From Caprimulgus europaeus (lineage: Eukaryota; Chordata; Aves; Caprimulgiformes; Caprimulgidae): a stretch of 64,000 nt of DNA. Made by a program: the position numbers and the translations under genes. Each line of letters begins with the position of its first letter. Position 1 is the first letter of the stretch. Location: NCBI GenBank assembly GCA_907165065.1, contig OU015532.1:31004339-31068338 (forward strand), written 5' to 3'. Positions 36,201-49,949 of this stretch are shown in pieces. The notes beneath the pieces were generated by a model, which searched no databases, was not told the DNA's origin, and saw nothing but the letters and a program-made list of their open reading frames with translations.

Positions 36201-39200
36201 AGAACAGCATCACTATGGATCACAATTAGCTTCTCACAATCATCTGTTGTTTACATCGCACAGAGCAATGTGCCATTTCATAGATATGAAACTACCTATT
36301 TTATGTTCTGCCCTATACAAGGGAACTTTTGCATACACATGGCAAATGGGCTGCTCTGAGTTCCTAACATGAAAATTCTGAGGATTTAAACAAAAATACT
36401 ATTTAGGGAGTGAAAGAACTATGGGCCAAAAGCTGATTAAGAGCTCTGAAGCTGAACTTCCAGCCAAGGCATTATTTTCTTTTTGTTAGTTAGGGTCCCA
36501 AGGATACTTGCAGGTTTTTGTAATGGAATTGCACAGTTCCAATTAAACTATTTTGCACTAGTGATAACTTAATTCTGTGGATTTCAATCATTAGCTTAAA
36601 ATTTCAAATCCTACCTTTATATTGAATTAGTTATATTCCATCTACACAGTGTTCTGATGGAGTAAATACTATCAAGTGGAAGAGAGGATTTCAAAATCTC
36701 TGGAACGTTCTTTAATCATGTGTACACAAGTAACCAAATGTCTTCCCTCCATTTTTAAATTAAGTAAAAATATACATTCTTTGAACAAGGGTATTCCACC
36801 ACTGGTTAAATTTTTGTTGGCATATTTGTTCCCTCTTCCTTAATAGATTAATTTCATTTTCATATATGCTCACAGGAACCATACTCAAAATCAACAAAAT
36901 TGCTTGTGGGAAATCAGGCAGAGTCTGACTCTGCTGAACAGTTTGTGGCATCTTATTTTATAATCACAAAGGTTCATAACAATTAAATTAAGATCATAAA
37001 GGAATAATGCAAATTATATCTTTCCTTCCAGCTGACACTGTTAGTATCCCACACTGTTCTTTCATTACTCGTGACCACATATATTCATTATTACACTCTT
37101 TTAAGAGACATTAGAGATTTGTAATATTAGATTGACCAAGATTAATGGTTAGATATGACAATATATGGAACCTAACTTTTTCTCCATTATCAGAAATCAA
37201 ACTACATTGTCTATAACAGCAACTGAGACATTAATGTATTTGTCCTGATATTACCAAAGCCTCAGCCAAGGTTAAGTAAGTTTCAAAAAACAAAAATACC
37301 CAATCTCATAAAATGTATACAGTAAAAATCTAGTAACTCACACTGGCTGGAAGTTCCATCACAGATTGTTGTGTTTTATGATTCAATGTAGTAAGTGAAC
37401 AAATACAATTAAAAACAGAGTAATGCATCTTAAAATACACTTTATTCCTCTGTTTGACAAGTATAATTTTGTTATGACAGTACTTCATAGTATACTTGTA
37501 AATGGCCAACAGTGCATTTAACAAAAGTAATGTAGTCTAAGTAACGCGAGACCTCATTAAAAACAGTTACATCATCATCTGAAATGTGGAAATATATCTA
37601 GTGTATGGAACTATACAGACTAGTAAGTAATGAATTATGAAGAATTTATTAGCAAAATAGTAAGAAATATATATTGTCCTTGAAAAGAATATCAAAACTG
37701 AATAATTTTTCACCCACTGGTGGAAGAATGTGTTTATTCGCTTTCTAAGGCTGGAATTTAGTCTATGTGTTCTCTATAATTATTCTTAGTTTTCCCAACA
37801 GAAATACTGCTAATGTAGCTACTCTTCTCCACTGTGACACCATTCCTAATATGAACACAAATGTGTGTCTGATAGCAGAAGGAGAATATCGGTCTACGAA
37901 AGTGTTCTCAGGGAAGGCCTGAAAATGTGACTAGTTTTGCCTTTCACTCAAAATTTATAATTTCCAAGTGGAAAATGGAAAGGATGGAAAAGGATGGAAA
38001 ACAAAGGCACATATATTGGAAAACGTTACATTTTTCTTCTTTCAAAATGAAATTTTTGAAAGTCTAAAAGTTGAAATTTATTTTTTTTTTAAATAATGCA
38101 CTGTCATTGTTATCCAAACTATAGACCCTTCCTAGCACAGGGATAATGCATTTTAAGATGAAAGGAGAAATTAGCCTTTCAATATATTTTCCTTTTATTT
38201 TTTTTTCATGTTTGAAAGGTCATTAAAAAAATTCTTTAAGAAGTTATGTCATCATAATTTTTTCTATTAACATTACTTCCCCCCCTCCCCATCTGCCCTG
38301 GGAAGCAACAAACTATAGTTGCACACACCTGAAAAATTATCATCTTAGCAATTTCTGGTAGTATAATTTTTAAAAGTGGCCAAGTAATGAGCAATTTGAT
38401 CACTCATTGAGTTGGCCTTGTCAATGTAAATGCAACAAGGCAAAAAAAATAGGACAGAAAATAATTTTAATTTGAATGCCTGTATTGGTCAGTAACACAG
38501 AATAGTTCATATTTATATTCCAGTATAGTCTTATGGAAAAGTGAGAACTGCCACATAACAATCCAGAGGCAGGAATGCAAATGTGTGTATCTTTATGTAA
38601 AAATGAAAACATTTGGTATCTGGTATTGACAATAAAAGTACTTGGCTGAGAAAAAGATCCTTAGTAAAATGATAAATTAACAACATCACTACCTCTGGCT
38701 GAAATATTCTTCAAATTTAGGTGGGATCATTTGGGTTCGAGCACTGAAGTCCAGTGTACATTTTACTCGATACCTACAGACATAAGGCAACTTATGTTGA
38801 ACTGCTGTTTGCAGACCAGATATTGGCCTGAAACTCAGTGCCAGAAGTAGGTTTTGCTTTAGTTCAGAAATCACTTCACTGATTTGTTCAAATTTCAAAT
38901 ATCCAAATAAGGCATTTCTTAGTTTGCTGCTTGCACTCTTTTGTCAAAACTCATAGCTATTTAGTCTAGCTTTGTGCCATTTGAAGATTGTGATCAGGAA
39001 AAAATGAGTCTTTACATTAATGTATTCAGCCATTTTTCTGCACAGTTTCATTTTTAACTCCTTTTTTTTTTTTTTTTTTTGCTATTTGTACTGCAAGATT
39101 GCCTTCTATTAGTCCAATTCTATTAAAAAAAAATCACTGACTAGACTTTCCCAAAGGAACAAAATTATTGATCATCATATTTCTATACTGGCTCACCATA

Positions 39201-39308
39201 TCCATTGCAAGAAGCAAATTGAAGTCTTAACATGTACTTTAGAAACTACCAATGTGATAAGAAAATGACATTACCTACAGCTATCACATGACTCATGCAA
39301 ACTGTACA

Positions 39309-39383
39309 TCTGATCTAATTCCCAATAATGTCGATGGCAATGTTTCCATTGATGTCACTGGCACAAGGTCAATTCCTGCAGGG
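39309..39383. repeat. Possible ancient palindromic MITE-like relic
   Basis: CTGATCTAATTCCCAATAAT, then GTCGATGGCAATGTTTCC, then ATTGATGTCACTGGCA look like a decayed copy of an old amniote palindromic element (consensus of the type TGATCCAATTCCCATTGAAGTCAATGGCAA...). The repeated half-words ATTGATGTCA and TAATGTCGATGG are what remain of the CATTGAAGTCAATG core. No coding content. Confidence 0.42.
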
Positions 39384-40187
39384 GAAAGCTGTGTCCTTCT
39401 GGAATCAGTTGAAAACATGATAGAGTCAGAATATTACACCCTCCTCTAAGAAATTGGTGGCTAAAGGAATTTTCTTAAAATAGTTCACAACAGGTTCAAG
39501 GTTTGGCTTTTTTACAGTATAACATCCCCTTTCCTGCCAGTACCATTACTCTTCAGACAAGCTAAACTTTGAAGGTGAAGGACTGCAATTACGTGTCATT
39601 ATGGTAACCAGGCAAGAGTTACAGCAGCTCAGTGCTGTGCCCAGAAAGAAAAAGCATCTAACATGTTTTGCTTTAGGCCAGAACAAAATGGGGGGAGGGT
39701 ACTGATATTGAAAGACATGAGAAAACTTAAGGTCAATGCACAAACCTTAGTCAAAGAGGGGTTAGGATGGAGCACATAAGTATTCAGATTTTTAAAATCT
39801 AAAAGTTAGGAGTACCGGCTTTCAAGGAGGGATGTGCTGACTTCTTAAACAAGGAATATGTTACCACCTTATGATTTAACTCTTCTCAACAAATCCATAG
39901 GTTATCTAGGCATTGTGTGCATATCTAGTCAAAGCAAAAGGGCTTCCTAAAGAAGTTAGAAGAAGCTTCATCTGTCAAAATTGAAATATAAATATTTCTC
40001 CTAAAATAATTATTTTTTAAAATCTAATATTCTGTCTTAAAAAAAGAAAAACATCCATTTACAGTTTCAGGGGATCTCTGCAGGCCCCTATTCCCCTGTT
40101 CTCCCTTTTAGTGTTATGATCAGAAAGGAAGATGGACAGGTAAAATAACTGAAAGTTTATTTTCAAATATTTGTTCCTATGAGGTTA

Positions 40188-40307
40188 TTTTTTTTTTTTT
40201 TGGGGGGGGGGGGGGGGGGAATGTGTCATTTCTTACTAAAAAACAAAAATCAAAAAGTGAGTGAAAGTTTCCACCCCCCCTCACCTCCCTGCCCCCCCCC
40301 AAAAAAA
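40188..40307. repeat. T14-G18 tract facing C7/C9-A7 tract
   Basis: T14 (40188-40201) runs directly into G18 (40202-40219). Seventy bases on come C7 (40274-40280), C9 (40292-40300) and A7 (40301-40307). The two sides are complementary (TTTTTTTGGGGGGGGG against CCCCCCCCCAAAAAAA), so one strand could fold into a long hairpin or into G-quadruplex and i-motif forms. Exact run lengths may carry sequencing error. Confidence 0.85.
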
Positions 40308-43300
40308 GTCACGTGGGTTTTTTTCTTCAAATGTGGGAGTGGGCAAGCAGTCAAACACTTTTGCCTCTGTTTCATAGGGTCATACTATTCTTGATTATAG
40401 CTCATTTAAGCCCACATTTCTATAAACCACACAAGTATTGTTTCCACCAAGAACCATTACTTCCCATCCAGATTTTTCCTGGGAAACATTGCTTTCACTT
40501 TTTGTTAGCTTGCTGCTTCGTCAGAGGTTCCAGCAACGTCTCCATCTCTCACAAGACTCCAGACATGAATTAATTCACACAAACATTTGTTCAGAAAAAG
40601 TCTTTTCTACTGAAACTGAAAAGCATGGCACATTTTAGTTGTTCTTATTGTGCAGACCTGACTAGTAAAGCCATTTTGCCAGCACCTGTCATTCTTGTAA
40701 AATTTCAGAACTACTCGTAAGAGTGATGATATATTACATGCTCTTCCAACAAACAGACTCTCCAGAGAGTCAATCAAATATGCAGCAAATCAATAAGAAC
40801 AGCTTAATTTTAAATTGTCTTACGCATTATAGCTGTTTGGACAAAAAGTAACACGCCGCTAGTCATTCAAGGTGCAGCCACAATATCAAATTCAATCCCT
40901 TTTCCAACAGTGAAGAAAATATCCTTAAAGGTGAAATCTTCAGCAGCAGTAAGTTTGATATCATTTTTATATAATCCACTAAACAGTATACCAATCAGGG
41001 TCCATGGGGAAACAGTTTTGTTAATTTATTTTGCAATTCCTCTTTCCCCCCCCACACAAGAGGAGGCATGAAGAACCAGTTTATAACAATGTTCTCAGTT
41101 CTTTAAGTGGAGTTTCTGAAAGGTTATTCCACTTAAATGAATTGCATGTGAAAATGACATGTAAATCACTCATGACACTCTTCTTAAGTGTAGACCAAAG
41201 TGAGGAATAGAAGAGAGAAAGAAAAAATGCTCATGCCTCGTGACCTCTTGCTTGTTAGTGCATGACTTCAATGTAGGGCACAGGTACTAAGTTCTTTATT
41301 TATAAGCAAAAATATGTAAGTTGACCCTTCCATTCAGGAGGAACAAGAAGGGGACCAATAATAACATACAAAAAGTTATTTGACTGGAGGGGATGTGGGT
41401 ATTAAAATAATATAAGTTACAGTAACACGTGGGAGTCAAGCCCTGGAAGAATACCCTTCACTAGTCCAAAAAACACTAGCCCCAAAATCATTGATTGTTA
41501 GGACAATGCATGGTTGTTAAGTGATCATGAGTCCCAAGAATTAAGATCAAAGGGAGCCCAAATAGGTGCAATGGCCCAGGAAGACAGAAGAAACAACTGG
41601 GTAGAATTAAAAGAAAAAACACAGGAAGGAAAGATTCAGGAACTACAGCAGGAGTCACCCCAAGGCACGCATGCAAGCTGCAAGGCATTAGCATTAACCT
41701 GCAGGAGAACAGATCTGAGCACCAGCCCTGGTGTTGTGTGGAGCTGAAAATATCCCAAAGGTTTATGAAATGAAAAATAAAGTGGCCATAGACAGACAGG
41801 TTAACAGAGTAGTAACTAAACAATGCTCATCATCACAAAGTATTTTCAAGTTTTTCCTATTCAGAGTAACAAAAAAATAGAGGATGGGGAAGGAAGTTTC
41901 AAAGGAGAAGGGAGTCTTCTTTAAATATAGTAGAAAACCAGGAGAAAACTCACGGGTGTTCTATAAGTTAGGTTAAGAGAAGATATTAGAATCAAGGACT
42001 GCATCAGTTGCTATTGTTACATAAAATACTAATTTTGTTTTAGAAAGAATCAAATTGAATGTGGTTACAGGCTTCAGTGACAGGCAGGACAGCAAATGTT
42101 TCCCAGTTATCAAAACCAAGCGTGAGACAGGAGTAATGAAGGGCTCTGTGCTAGTTTCCCAAGGCTTGAGGCATTGTTAGTTAGAGGAACCGAGAAAGCA
42201 ACAGGAGAAATTTTATTTTGGGCAGAATCACATGTGGAAAGCAAAAGCAATTTTTCAGTACCAGTACAGAAAGGATAGTTGAGTCTATTCTTAGAGGAAA
42301 ATATGTAAACTCAGAAGCGAGATGACCTAGCCCAGACCTTTCCAAACTGATGCAAATCCAGCATTAAATTTCCACTATCTTTGGGGTCACTAGCATCACC
42401 AACAATGGCAAATGTCAAAAACATGACAGATATTCAGCTATCACAATAATTTATGGAAACAATAGCTACCTTCCTGGTCATCCCAAATTGAGACTTCTGG
42501 AGTTACTTGCATACACCTGCGCAACTTACTCTGAAAAGCCAGGCCATTTCTTCAAACTCTTCTCAGTCATTTAAAAACCAAGGTTGTCTTTGAACTGACC
42601 AGAGGACTACAACGACCTGAGAAATAAGCATTTCTCAGTTTGAAGAAGTGTTGAAGTTTCATTAGTTTTGTTGTGTGTTCCTTTGCTGGGAGAGGGAATG
42701 ACTGGGTGATAGAAAAGAAATGTTGTAAGCAATAACAGAATTTGATGAAAGCCTATATTTCCAACTCAAAGCCATTCCCTTTTGAAAATTGACTCTGGCT
42801 GATATATTAGCTGATGTTTGTGTGCTATTCATTTACTTCCAGTTGAAAAATAAAAATATCTGTAACTTTTATTTTCCTCAGACTAAAGCATTAAAATATC
42901 TTTTAAGAACAGTGTATCTCTTACTGCCGAGAACAAAAGTTATAGCACCTTGAACCATATTCTACAAACTTTGTTTATCGTCAGGATGTCATATGTCAAA
43001 TGTATACAGAAAACTGAAGGGTGAGATATGTTTTAGCGGGAATACTCACAGCAGAAACTCCCTTTTATATACCAGTATGTTCTGATTAAATCATTGATCT
43101 TTTAATTTAAATCTAAAAGCCATATAGTGGAAAACTCTCAAAAAAACCCTTTTCTGCAATTTTCAGTGTTCACTACAGAAATAGAGTATTACTGTCCCCT
43201 ATTCTTCCACAAGCCATTATGGTAACTGAGAAATAGCTGACATTAATACATTACGATTCCTCCTTGTCAAATATACAAAAATTAGCGAGACTTAATAAGA

Positions 43301-43822
43301 TCTATAGCTTTAACATTTACAATTTGACTCTAGAGCCCACAGACTAAGTTTACGTAGTACATCCTGTGATTATTTTTTAGAATTTTATGTATATACATAA
43401 TACTATGGGCAGAAGGCAATTTCTTATCAAAATTCTGGAACACACCTAACAGTGTCATATGAATTTTTCTATAATGTGTTAGCAGCGATTTTTGTCTTTC
43501 CCAATATTGATTATTAGTTTAACTATGTGGAATATACACAATCAGCCATTGCCTTCGAGGTTTAAGGGAAGAGGAGGAAAACCTGTCTGTTCCATGTACC
43601 AAAAGCCATTGGAAATTATATAGCTCTTTCACTAGTGCACAATGCTGGAAGAAAATGCAAGAGGGACAAAAAAAGCTTTTGTCCCTCTCTCCATTCTTCA
43701 ATGTACAGCCATGCAATCGTGTTTTGCTGGAACAAGGACTATGGAGAAATGTGTAGCTTTAAAATAGTTTTCATTAAGGAGCAGCAGGATCAGAAACCAT
43801 TAACTAGACTTTAGCAAACCAT

Positions 43823-43880
43823 GAGGCCGACAAGTCCTCATAGTGCTTACAATCTGAACAGACAAATATTTGGTGGTACC
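43823..43880. repeat. Possible ancient amniote repeat relic
   Basis: AAGTCCTCATAGTGCTTACA followed by ATCTGAACAGACAA resembles a word I recall from an old sauropsid interspersed element (CATAG-GCTTACAATCTAAATAGACAA). Only ~40 bp match. No family is assigned. Confidence 0.3.
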
Positions 43881-45736
43881 TGTGGATCTGGACCCATTAA
43901 TTCATGATAATGGCAGCAAAATACAGATTTTCATGAAAAGAACTACTTGTTGCAGTCCCACATTCACCAGCGAAGCATATGGATGGCATAGCTAGAGCAA
44001 AACTATTAGTCTGCACAACTCAGCAACTCCATGGCCTGTTAACTGCTCGAACCCTTGGAGAAGGGATCCTTGCTACCAGTAGCTTGGCAGAGGAGTGCAT
44101 GAACGATCCTGTGCTATAAAAAGGTGTCTCCTCATAAAGTATCTTCTGAGAAATAGAGGAAATTAAAATTTCTGCAGAGGTCTTCTAGTAGACATGGACT
44201 GCTTTTTGGAATAGTAAATCCATGCACCTGATTGAGGTCTTTCATGGCACTCTGCTTTGGGCAGTGTGGGAGGCAGGAAAGGGACATGAACTTTAAGAAA
44301 TAAAATGTTTTTAAATTTGACTCCACAATACTCTGCCTGCACATTACTATTCATATAGCCAGACTAAGTAATTTCAAAAAGTTTGTATACGTTGTTATTA
44401 CAATTAGAAAATTTGTATTACAAGTGCATTTACAGTCCTAAAGAGAGTGCTTGGGAAGTGTAACTATACAGTGGTGTGATATGTAGAAAGACAGAAGAGA
44501 AAAAATGGCATCCCAGTTTTGGGCAATCCAGCATGAGAATCTGCAGTAAAGCCAGGAACAGATTTTACAAGGGCTATTTCTTCTAGGCTAAAATCCTTCT
44601 CCTATGAGTAATATTTTGCCTTCTTCATGGAATATGCCTCTTTCCCTTCCAAAAAGGAACCTGAAAAATGTGTCCTCTCTGACTGCTGTGATCCAACATA
44701 ACTAGCATCATATATACAACAGAAGGCAAAATGTATGGTGCTTAATTTTGTAGTTGAGAATAAATTTATCTACTTCTGCCAAACCAATTCCATTTTTAGT
44801 AGATTAAGCAACAGATTATCACCATACATTAATTAAACTGGAGATAACATTTATATGCACCCCAAAATGGAAAGTAGTTTTCTGCAAATTCATATGTATT
44901 TTTAAGTCAATTACTGGGGAATACATCTATGACCTTTTATTTTTTCTCCCCCACAGACTGAGTACAGGTAGGCAAATTCACATGACTTCTCTATGACTGC
45001 TCAATTCTCTACTTCAACAAAAATCCATATCTGAAAGCATCAGAATCAAATTCCTACTTCTCAACACTAATTTTTAATTATTTAATTGTACCAGAAAATT
45101 AGGGACAAATTTTGCCAAAAAGCAGGCACATCAGGGACTGCTTCACAATCATTTTCTTTCTAAATTATACTAGAGAACACCTTATTGGATTAATTGGTAA
45201 ATACGATAAAACTATAACTGTTCATTCTCAATTTAGTGTCTATTTGTGGGGTACTGGCTGCATTTTGGGAACTACTATAAACCTCTGGTTTATAGTTGCT
45301 AAATGGTACCAAACCATCCAAAGTTTAAGAACAGTTAATGGCAATATAATATTCTATTAATAAGATGAAGCTGGCTTTTATTGTTAAATACTTGAGACAA
45401 TAGGCCAACTCATTTACAATTGTATATAACAGCAGGGACTGGTACACTGTTGTTGGGCAAGCATCTAATTATGTTAAATAATAAATGGTGCTTTGCTTAT
45501 ATTTCGAAAAAGAAAACATTTATAATAATTCCTAACTGAAAGAACTAGACCTAAACAAGTTTTGGTAGTGCCTTGTAAAACTACAGTAGCTATTTGCTTA
45601 CAACACCCAAAAGACTGCAAAATCCAAGATGATCTGTACTCAAGAAAGACCAAAGGCTAAACAAGACAGGAAATTTCATAGAGAAGATGGACATCGTTTC
45701 CTTCTGTATTTCTCATGGTTAACTTCCATGACCCTG

Positions 45737-45767
45737 GTTGCCATGGTGCAACTTGTCTTTTGGCAAC
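45737..45767. promoter_or_regulatory. Cluster of X-box-like half-sites
   Basis: GTTGCCATGGTGCAAC (45737-45752) is two bases longer than the classic RFX palindrome GTTGCCATGGCAAC, and a further GGCAAC half-site follows at 45762-45767. The spacing is not the canonical one, so binding is doubtful. No promoter or exon is adjacent. Confidence 0.22.
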
Positions 45768-46997
45768 ATTATAAATTTTTTAAGAGCTCAAGAACTAATC
45801 CATAAACTAATCCATAAATAATAATTACTGTTAATAAACAGAAAAAAGGCACCAAGTATATTTCATTTACTTGTTACTTTTAAGCCATTGTTTATAAGAC
45901 AACATTTGAAAAGGCTTTCGCTTTCAGAAATTAGATTCCCTGACAGGCAGTGTAAACTATATTTTTGAGTATTTTGTTAAAAAACCAAAACTCTCAGGTA
46001 CTGAGTTCACTTTAAGAGCACCTTTCCACTTTATAGGACCAACACAAGCCTTCATGTGTAGGAAACTGTGTGTATGAGATTGGAAATGTCCTACTAACCT
46101 ATTTAATTTTTTAAAATTTATTTCCTTTTATTTCTGGCTATAAGACAAATAAAACAACACAGGTATAAGTATTATACAGTTTATTTTTTTCCCTGAAGGG
46201 TGCATCAGGTGCTTACTTTATCTAAAATTTGTAATTATGAGGATGAAAGGCAGGGGAGTTGTCTCAGGAGTAGGCTCCCAGTCACTGTAGATATCATTGG
46301 AGTACACAAAGTTCTTCAGTGGCCACTGTCACTAAAGTGCTTTGTGCCAACTGGAGTATGTAAATAAAGCTGAAAAGCAAAGCCTCAGCCTTTGAGATTA
46401 TCTTAAATAATTTGCATTATTAAAATAAAAATGTATAACCTTATTTAAAGTGCCTTCATTGTAAACTCAAGTGTAAAACAGAAGAAAGGTGTTAGTAGAC
46501 AGAAAAATTTGATGTATAAAAGCAGCCTCTGCTTAATTTGACTTTTAGAATTTGTAAGTAAATTCAGCTATTTAAACTATGTCTCATGTTATGTTGAATC
46601 TCCTCTTTCATAATAAATCTTGCTCCTCAAGGATATCTATATCCAAAGTACCTATCCCATAATGTAGACTATAATAGCCCTCTGTGTTAAGAGGAACAGG
46701 GACAGAAATAGATACTGTATAACTAAATGCTGATTGACAGTTCCGTTACATGCTCGGCTCCTCTTAAACAAAACTGCAATAAAAAGACTTCATATCACAC
46801 CACTCAAGAGATAGTAAAATAGTGTAAACAGATGTAACCCTGTGGAAGAAAAGAAAAGAAAAAAAGAAACAACACTATTAATCATAACCCGCTGAAACAT
46901 TATTTTTCAAATACATTACCCAGAGATCAAATTATTCAGTGTCTAATGAGAAAGGAAGTGTTCCTTCTCAATTACCCATTAAAATACTGTTCCTAAC

Positions 46998-47018
46998 AAA
47001 AAAAAAAAAAAAAAAAAA
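46998..47018 (+). repeat. Poly(A) tract, A21
   Basis: Twenty-one A residues precede further A-rich sequence to ~47048. No retrocopy or SINE body is recognisable upstream, so this is simple sequence rather than the tail of an identified insertion. Confidence 0.85.
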
Positions 47019-49927
47019 TCAAAAAAACAAAAACCACAAAAAAACCAAATCACTGTTACTATGTAAATACTTAAAGGAAAATATTTTCATGGCACATGGG
47101 AAAGAAACAAGAGGAAAACAGCACAGAGGCAGTAACTGAAATGTCTGCCAGGTACATATCCAAGACAGCTTAAAAGCCCTTATGAAATGAAACCTAGCTT
47201 TTGAAGCTGTCAGAGTTTGCCACCTTGATACATTATTGTACAAGTCTGAAGAATTCCTTGACAGAAGAACTTTTATAAAGAGCAGCTGAGACACCAGGAA
47301 AAGCATAAGGCCTCTCTCACAAAATAATGGTTTATAATCACACACATGATAAAGAAATGTATCATCTTAGTGACTGACAGACACTCATAAGTGCACAGGC
47401 AAGACAACTGCAGCCACCACAACAACTGGCTCTCAAGCCTGGCAAAAGACCTATCAACATTTCTGTCAAAAATAAGACCATTTACAAATTGGTACCTCAA
47501 TTCTCTCTCACCTCTGCCCCATTTGCTTCCTGCATTTCATTGTCTTGTGTTCAGGCCCAAGAAATAAGTACTAGGTAGAAAATTCCAGTCCATTAGAAAG
47601 CTTTAAGCAAAATCTGGAAATATTTTTTAAAAATAAAATAATAATAAATTTTAAAATATAAAATTCATTTTATTCTATTGCTTATTTTACACAAGAGACA
47701 ACATATTCATGAAGATATTTTTCTCAAGGAGTTAAAAGCCCAAGAACAAACGGAGAAAAACAGATAGGTGGAATAACTAGGAATATTATATGGGTGTTTT
47801 TTAAAAGCTCTAAAATATCTTTATTAACAACACCACAAGACAGTCTTTGAGTTACAGATAAACAGAAGGGGAACCCTGAAGTGCAAATGAAATGAAACAT
47901 GTAAAACTGTTCTGAAAAAAAATAAAAGAATAATTTTTAAAACTTCCTAGAAATGTATGTGCAGTTAAAAAATGACTGGACAAATAGATGAAAGAAAATC
48001 TTACTAAGGACTATAAAAAATTTAAAATAGCATATGTCTTAGTAAATCCCTATCTCACAGATTACAGGATGCTATTTGGTAGAAGTATCATGCAGTTCCT
48101 TGCCATGTCCCAATACTATGTTCCCTAGCCATCAGTATTGAAGACAAGTTCATTGGTACTGGAAACTTTTGGTCTGACCAGATACAACCACTTATGATCA
48201 GCAGGAGGACCAGGTAAAAAAATTGTTGAAGATACTACTAAAAATCCTAAGAATTAATTAAGCCTGGCACATACTCCCAAGTATAGTTACAATAAATAAA
48301 AAAAAATAATAATAAAAAAGACAATATCTGCAGCACTTCTATTTGGTTTCACAAATATTGTAATTGTCTCTAAACTTATGACTAGATGCAAAATTTAAGT
48401 GTTTAAATAATTATGCTTGTCTTGAGAAACCAATTTTACTGTTACCAGCATTACTCCAGTAGATACTATGTTGCATAGCAGGGAGATGAGAATCAGTAGA
48501 TAAAGACCAGGGTCTGTTCTCACTTCAGAATCTGAGGCATGTTTTATAAATCAATTTGTAGTAATTAGAAATAAATGGCTAGATGTGATAGATCATGCCT
48601 CCAATACCATCTACTTATAAAGCTAGTGACATGTGGAACACAATCTCACCTTTTCCCAGTTCAAATTCAGTGGAATTAAAGTTTATGAAATATTTTGGTT
48701 AAGATGTCTGTATCCATAGGGCCTAGACAACCCAGGAAGTTCTTTACTGTCATAAGGGTGAAAATGTAAACGCATACGGAGCAAAGAATCTAAATGTCAA
48801 TCATTGGCAACTAACCTTCATAGTTTTCTCCTATTCTTTGTTGTGTGATGTTTCAAATGGTGCTCTCTTGATCAAAGTAGATACCTTATTTCAGCCATAT
48901 CAGACATGCACTTGGAACCCTAGAGCAGCAAATAAAGCCTAGTAATCTAAAAATGAACAGAATGAAACCACAAAATTCAGATCAAAACCACCTGTGCTCT
49001 CACTTATGACATAATTCAGATTTTTTCTAAGTGTACATGGACACAAAGTTCCTTTGTACAGTTTAATAACCTGACAATAAATTCTCACCTAGCCAATTTT
49101 GGAGTGCATCTTCTATTGCTTCTTAAGTAATCATGTAACAAATGCTTTTCAGAGCCATCACATATTCAGGTTTTCTGAATACATGATTCAAGCCCTCTAA
49201 GAATTATGTTCTGCATTATTATTCAGAATCACTGCACAACAAGCAGATCCAAACATGAGCTGCAGACCCTCGGGCTTCTGAAATGCATGAATTTTGCTGT
49301 AGAAATATTCTTGACTGTGCAGTGAAATTATTGAATTTGGCAAGTAGCCAACATAGTACACACTTAGTGTGTATAATGCATCTGGAACACATCTAATTCT
49401 CCATATATTTGCACACATCTATTTTAGACTAGGCAAATTAGAAACTCGGTTATTCCTAAGCAATTAGGACTTCAGAAACATTATTACAGCTTACTCTACA
49501 ACAGTCCCAGGATGGGGACTCATCAAGATGCATAAGTAAATAGGAATCTAATCCTGAACCCCTCAACATTTAATATTATTTCATCAAGATAAAGCACATA
49601 CTTACAAGGGAAATTAAAATATTTTCTTTAAAATTAAAATTAACAGTGGGCTACACAGCTGTAAAATCATCTGGTCTCACTTCTACTTTTCTACTCTAAT
49701 ACCTGAACCCCATATTCAACTAGAAAAAAGTTGCTTATTTTGGGCAACCAAAGGAAGGAAACATGAGAAAATATTTCACACAAAATTGGAGAAGAGATGC
49801 AGTGGAGAGGCAACAAGACACTAAGACACTAAGCCCAGAAATTAAACTTGGGGTGCAAGGATCAACACAGCACCAGTTATAAATGCAAGAAATGCCCTTT
49901 ATTCCATGCTCAATTGATACTCAATCT

Positions 49928-49949
49928 GAAAGTCTCCACAGAGACTTTC
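49928..49949. repeat. Perfect 9-bp hairpin with 4-base loop
   Basis: GAAAGTCTC and GAGACTTTC flank CACA. It is compact and exact, but there is no T-run or neighbouring gene to suggest a function, and it is short enough to be chance. Confidence 0.8.

Larger units (their letters stand above)
31771..39308. other. AT-rich unique DNA with possible conserved noncoding blocks
   Basis: No gene, RNA gene or clear transposon is seen apart from the items listed separately. T16 lies at 32951-32966 and T19 at 39062-39080. The words TCTAGCTTTGTGCCATTTGA near 38964 suggest another L3-like relic but are too short to call. Segments around 32.76-32.94 kb and 35.56-36.56 kb have the texture of vertebrate noncoding conserved sequence (see findings). 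Confidence 0.5.

Noticed and set aside
38964-39000. L3-like LINE word CTAGCTTTGTGCCATTTG
   Set aside because: Only ~20 bp resemble the family; too short to annotate.
39600-39616. Possible third X-box (GGTAACCAGGCAA)
   Set aside because: The second half-site does not fit RGYAAC; only a half-site is present.
41488-41823. 111-codon minus-strand frame with hydrophobic C-terminal half
   Set aside because: The hydrophobicity follows from the purine-rich + strand (CTT/TTC/CTG codons on -). No signal-peptide logic or homologue was recognised.
44119-44127. TATA-like TATAAAAAG as a promoter
   Set aside because: TATA words are common in AT-rich DNA, and no initiator, exon or CpG context is present.
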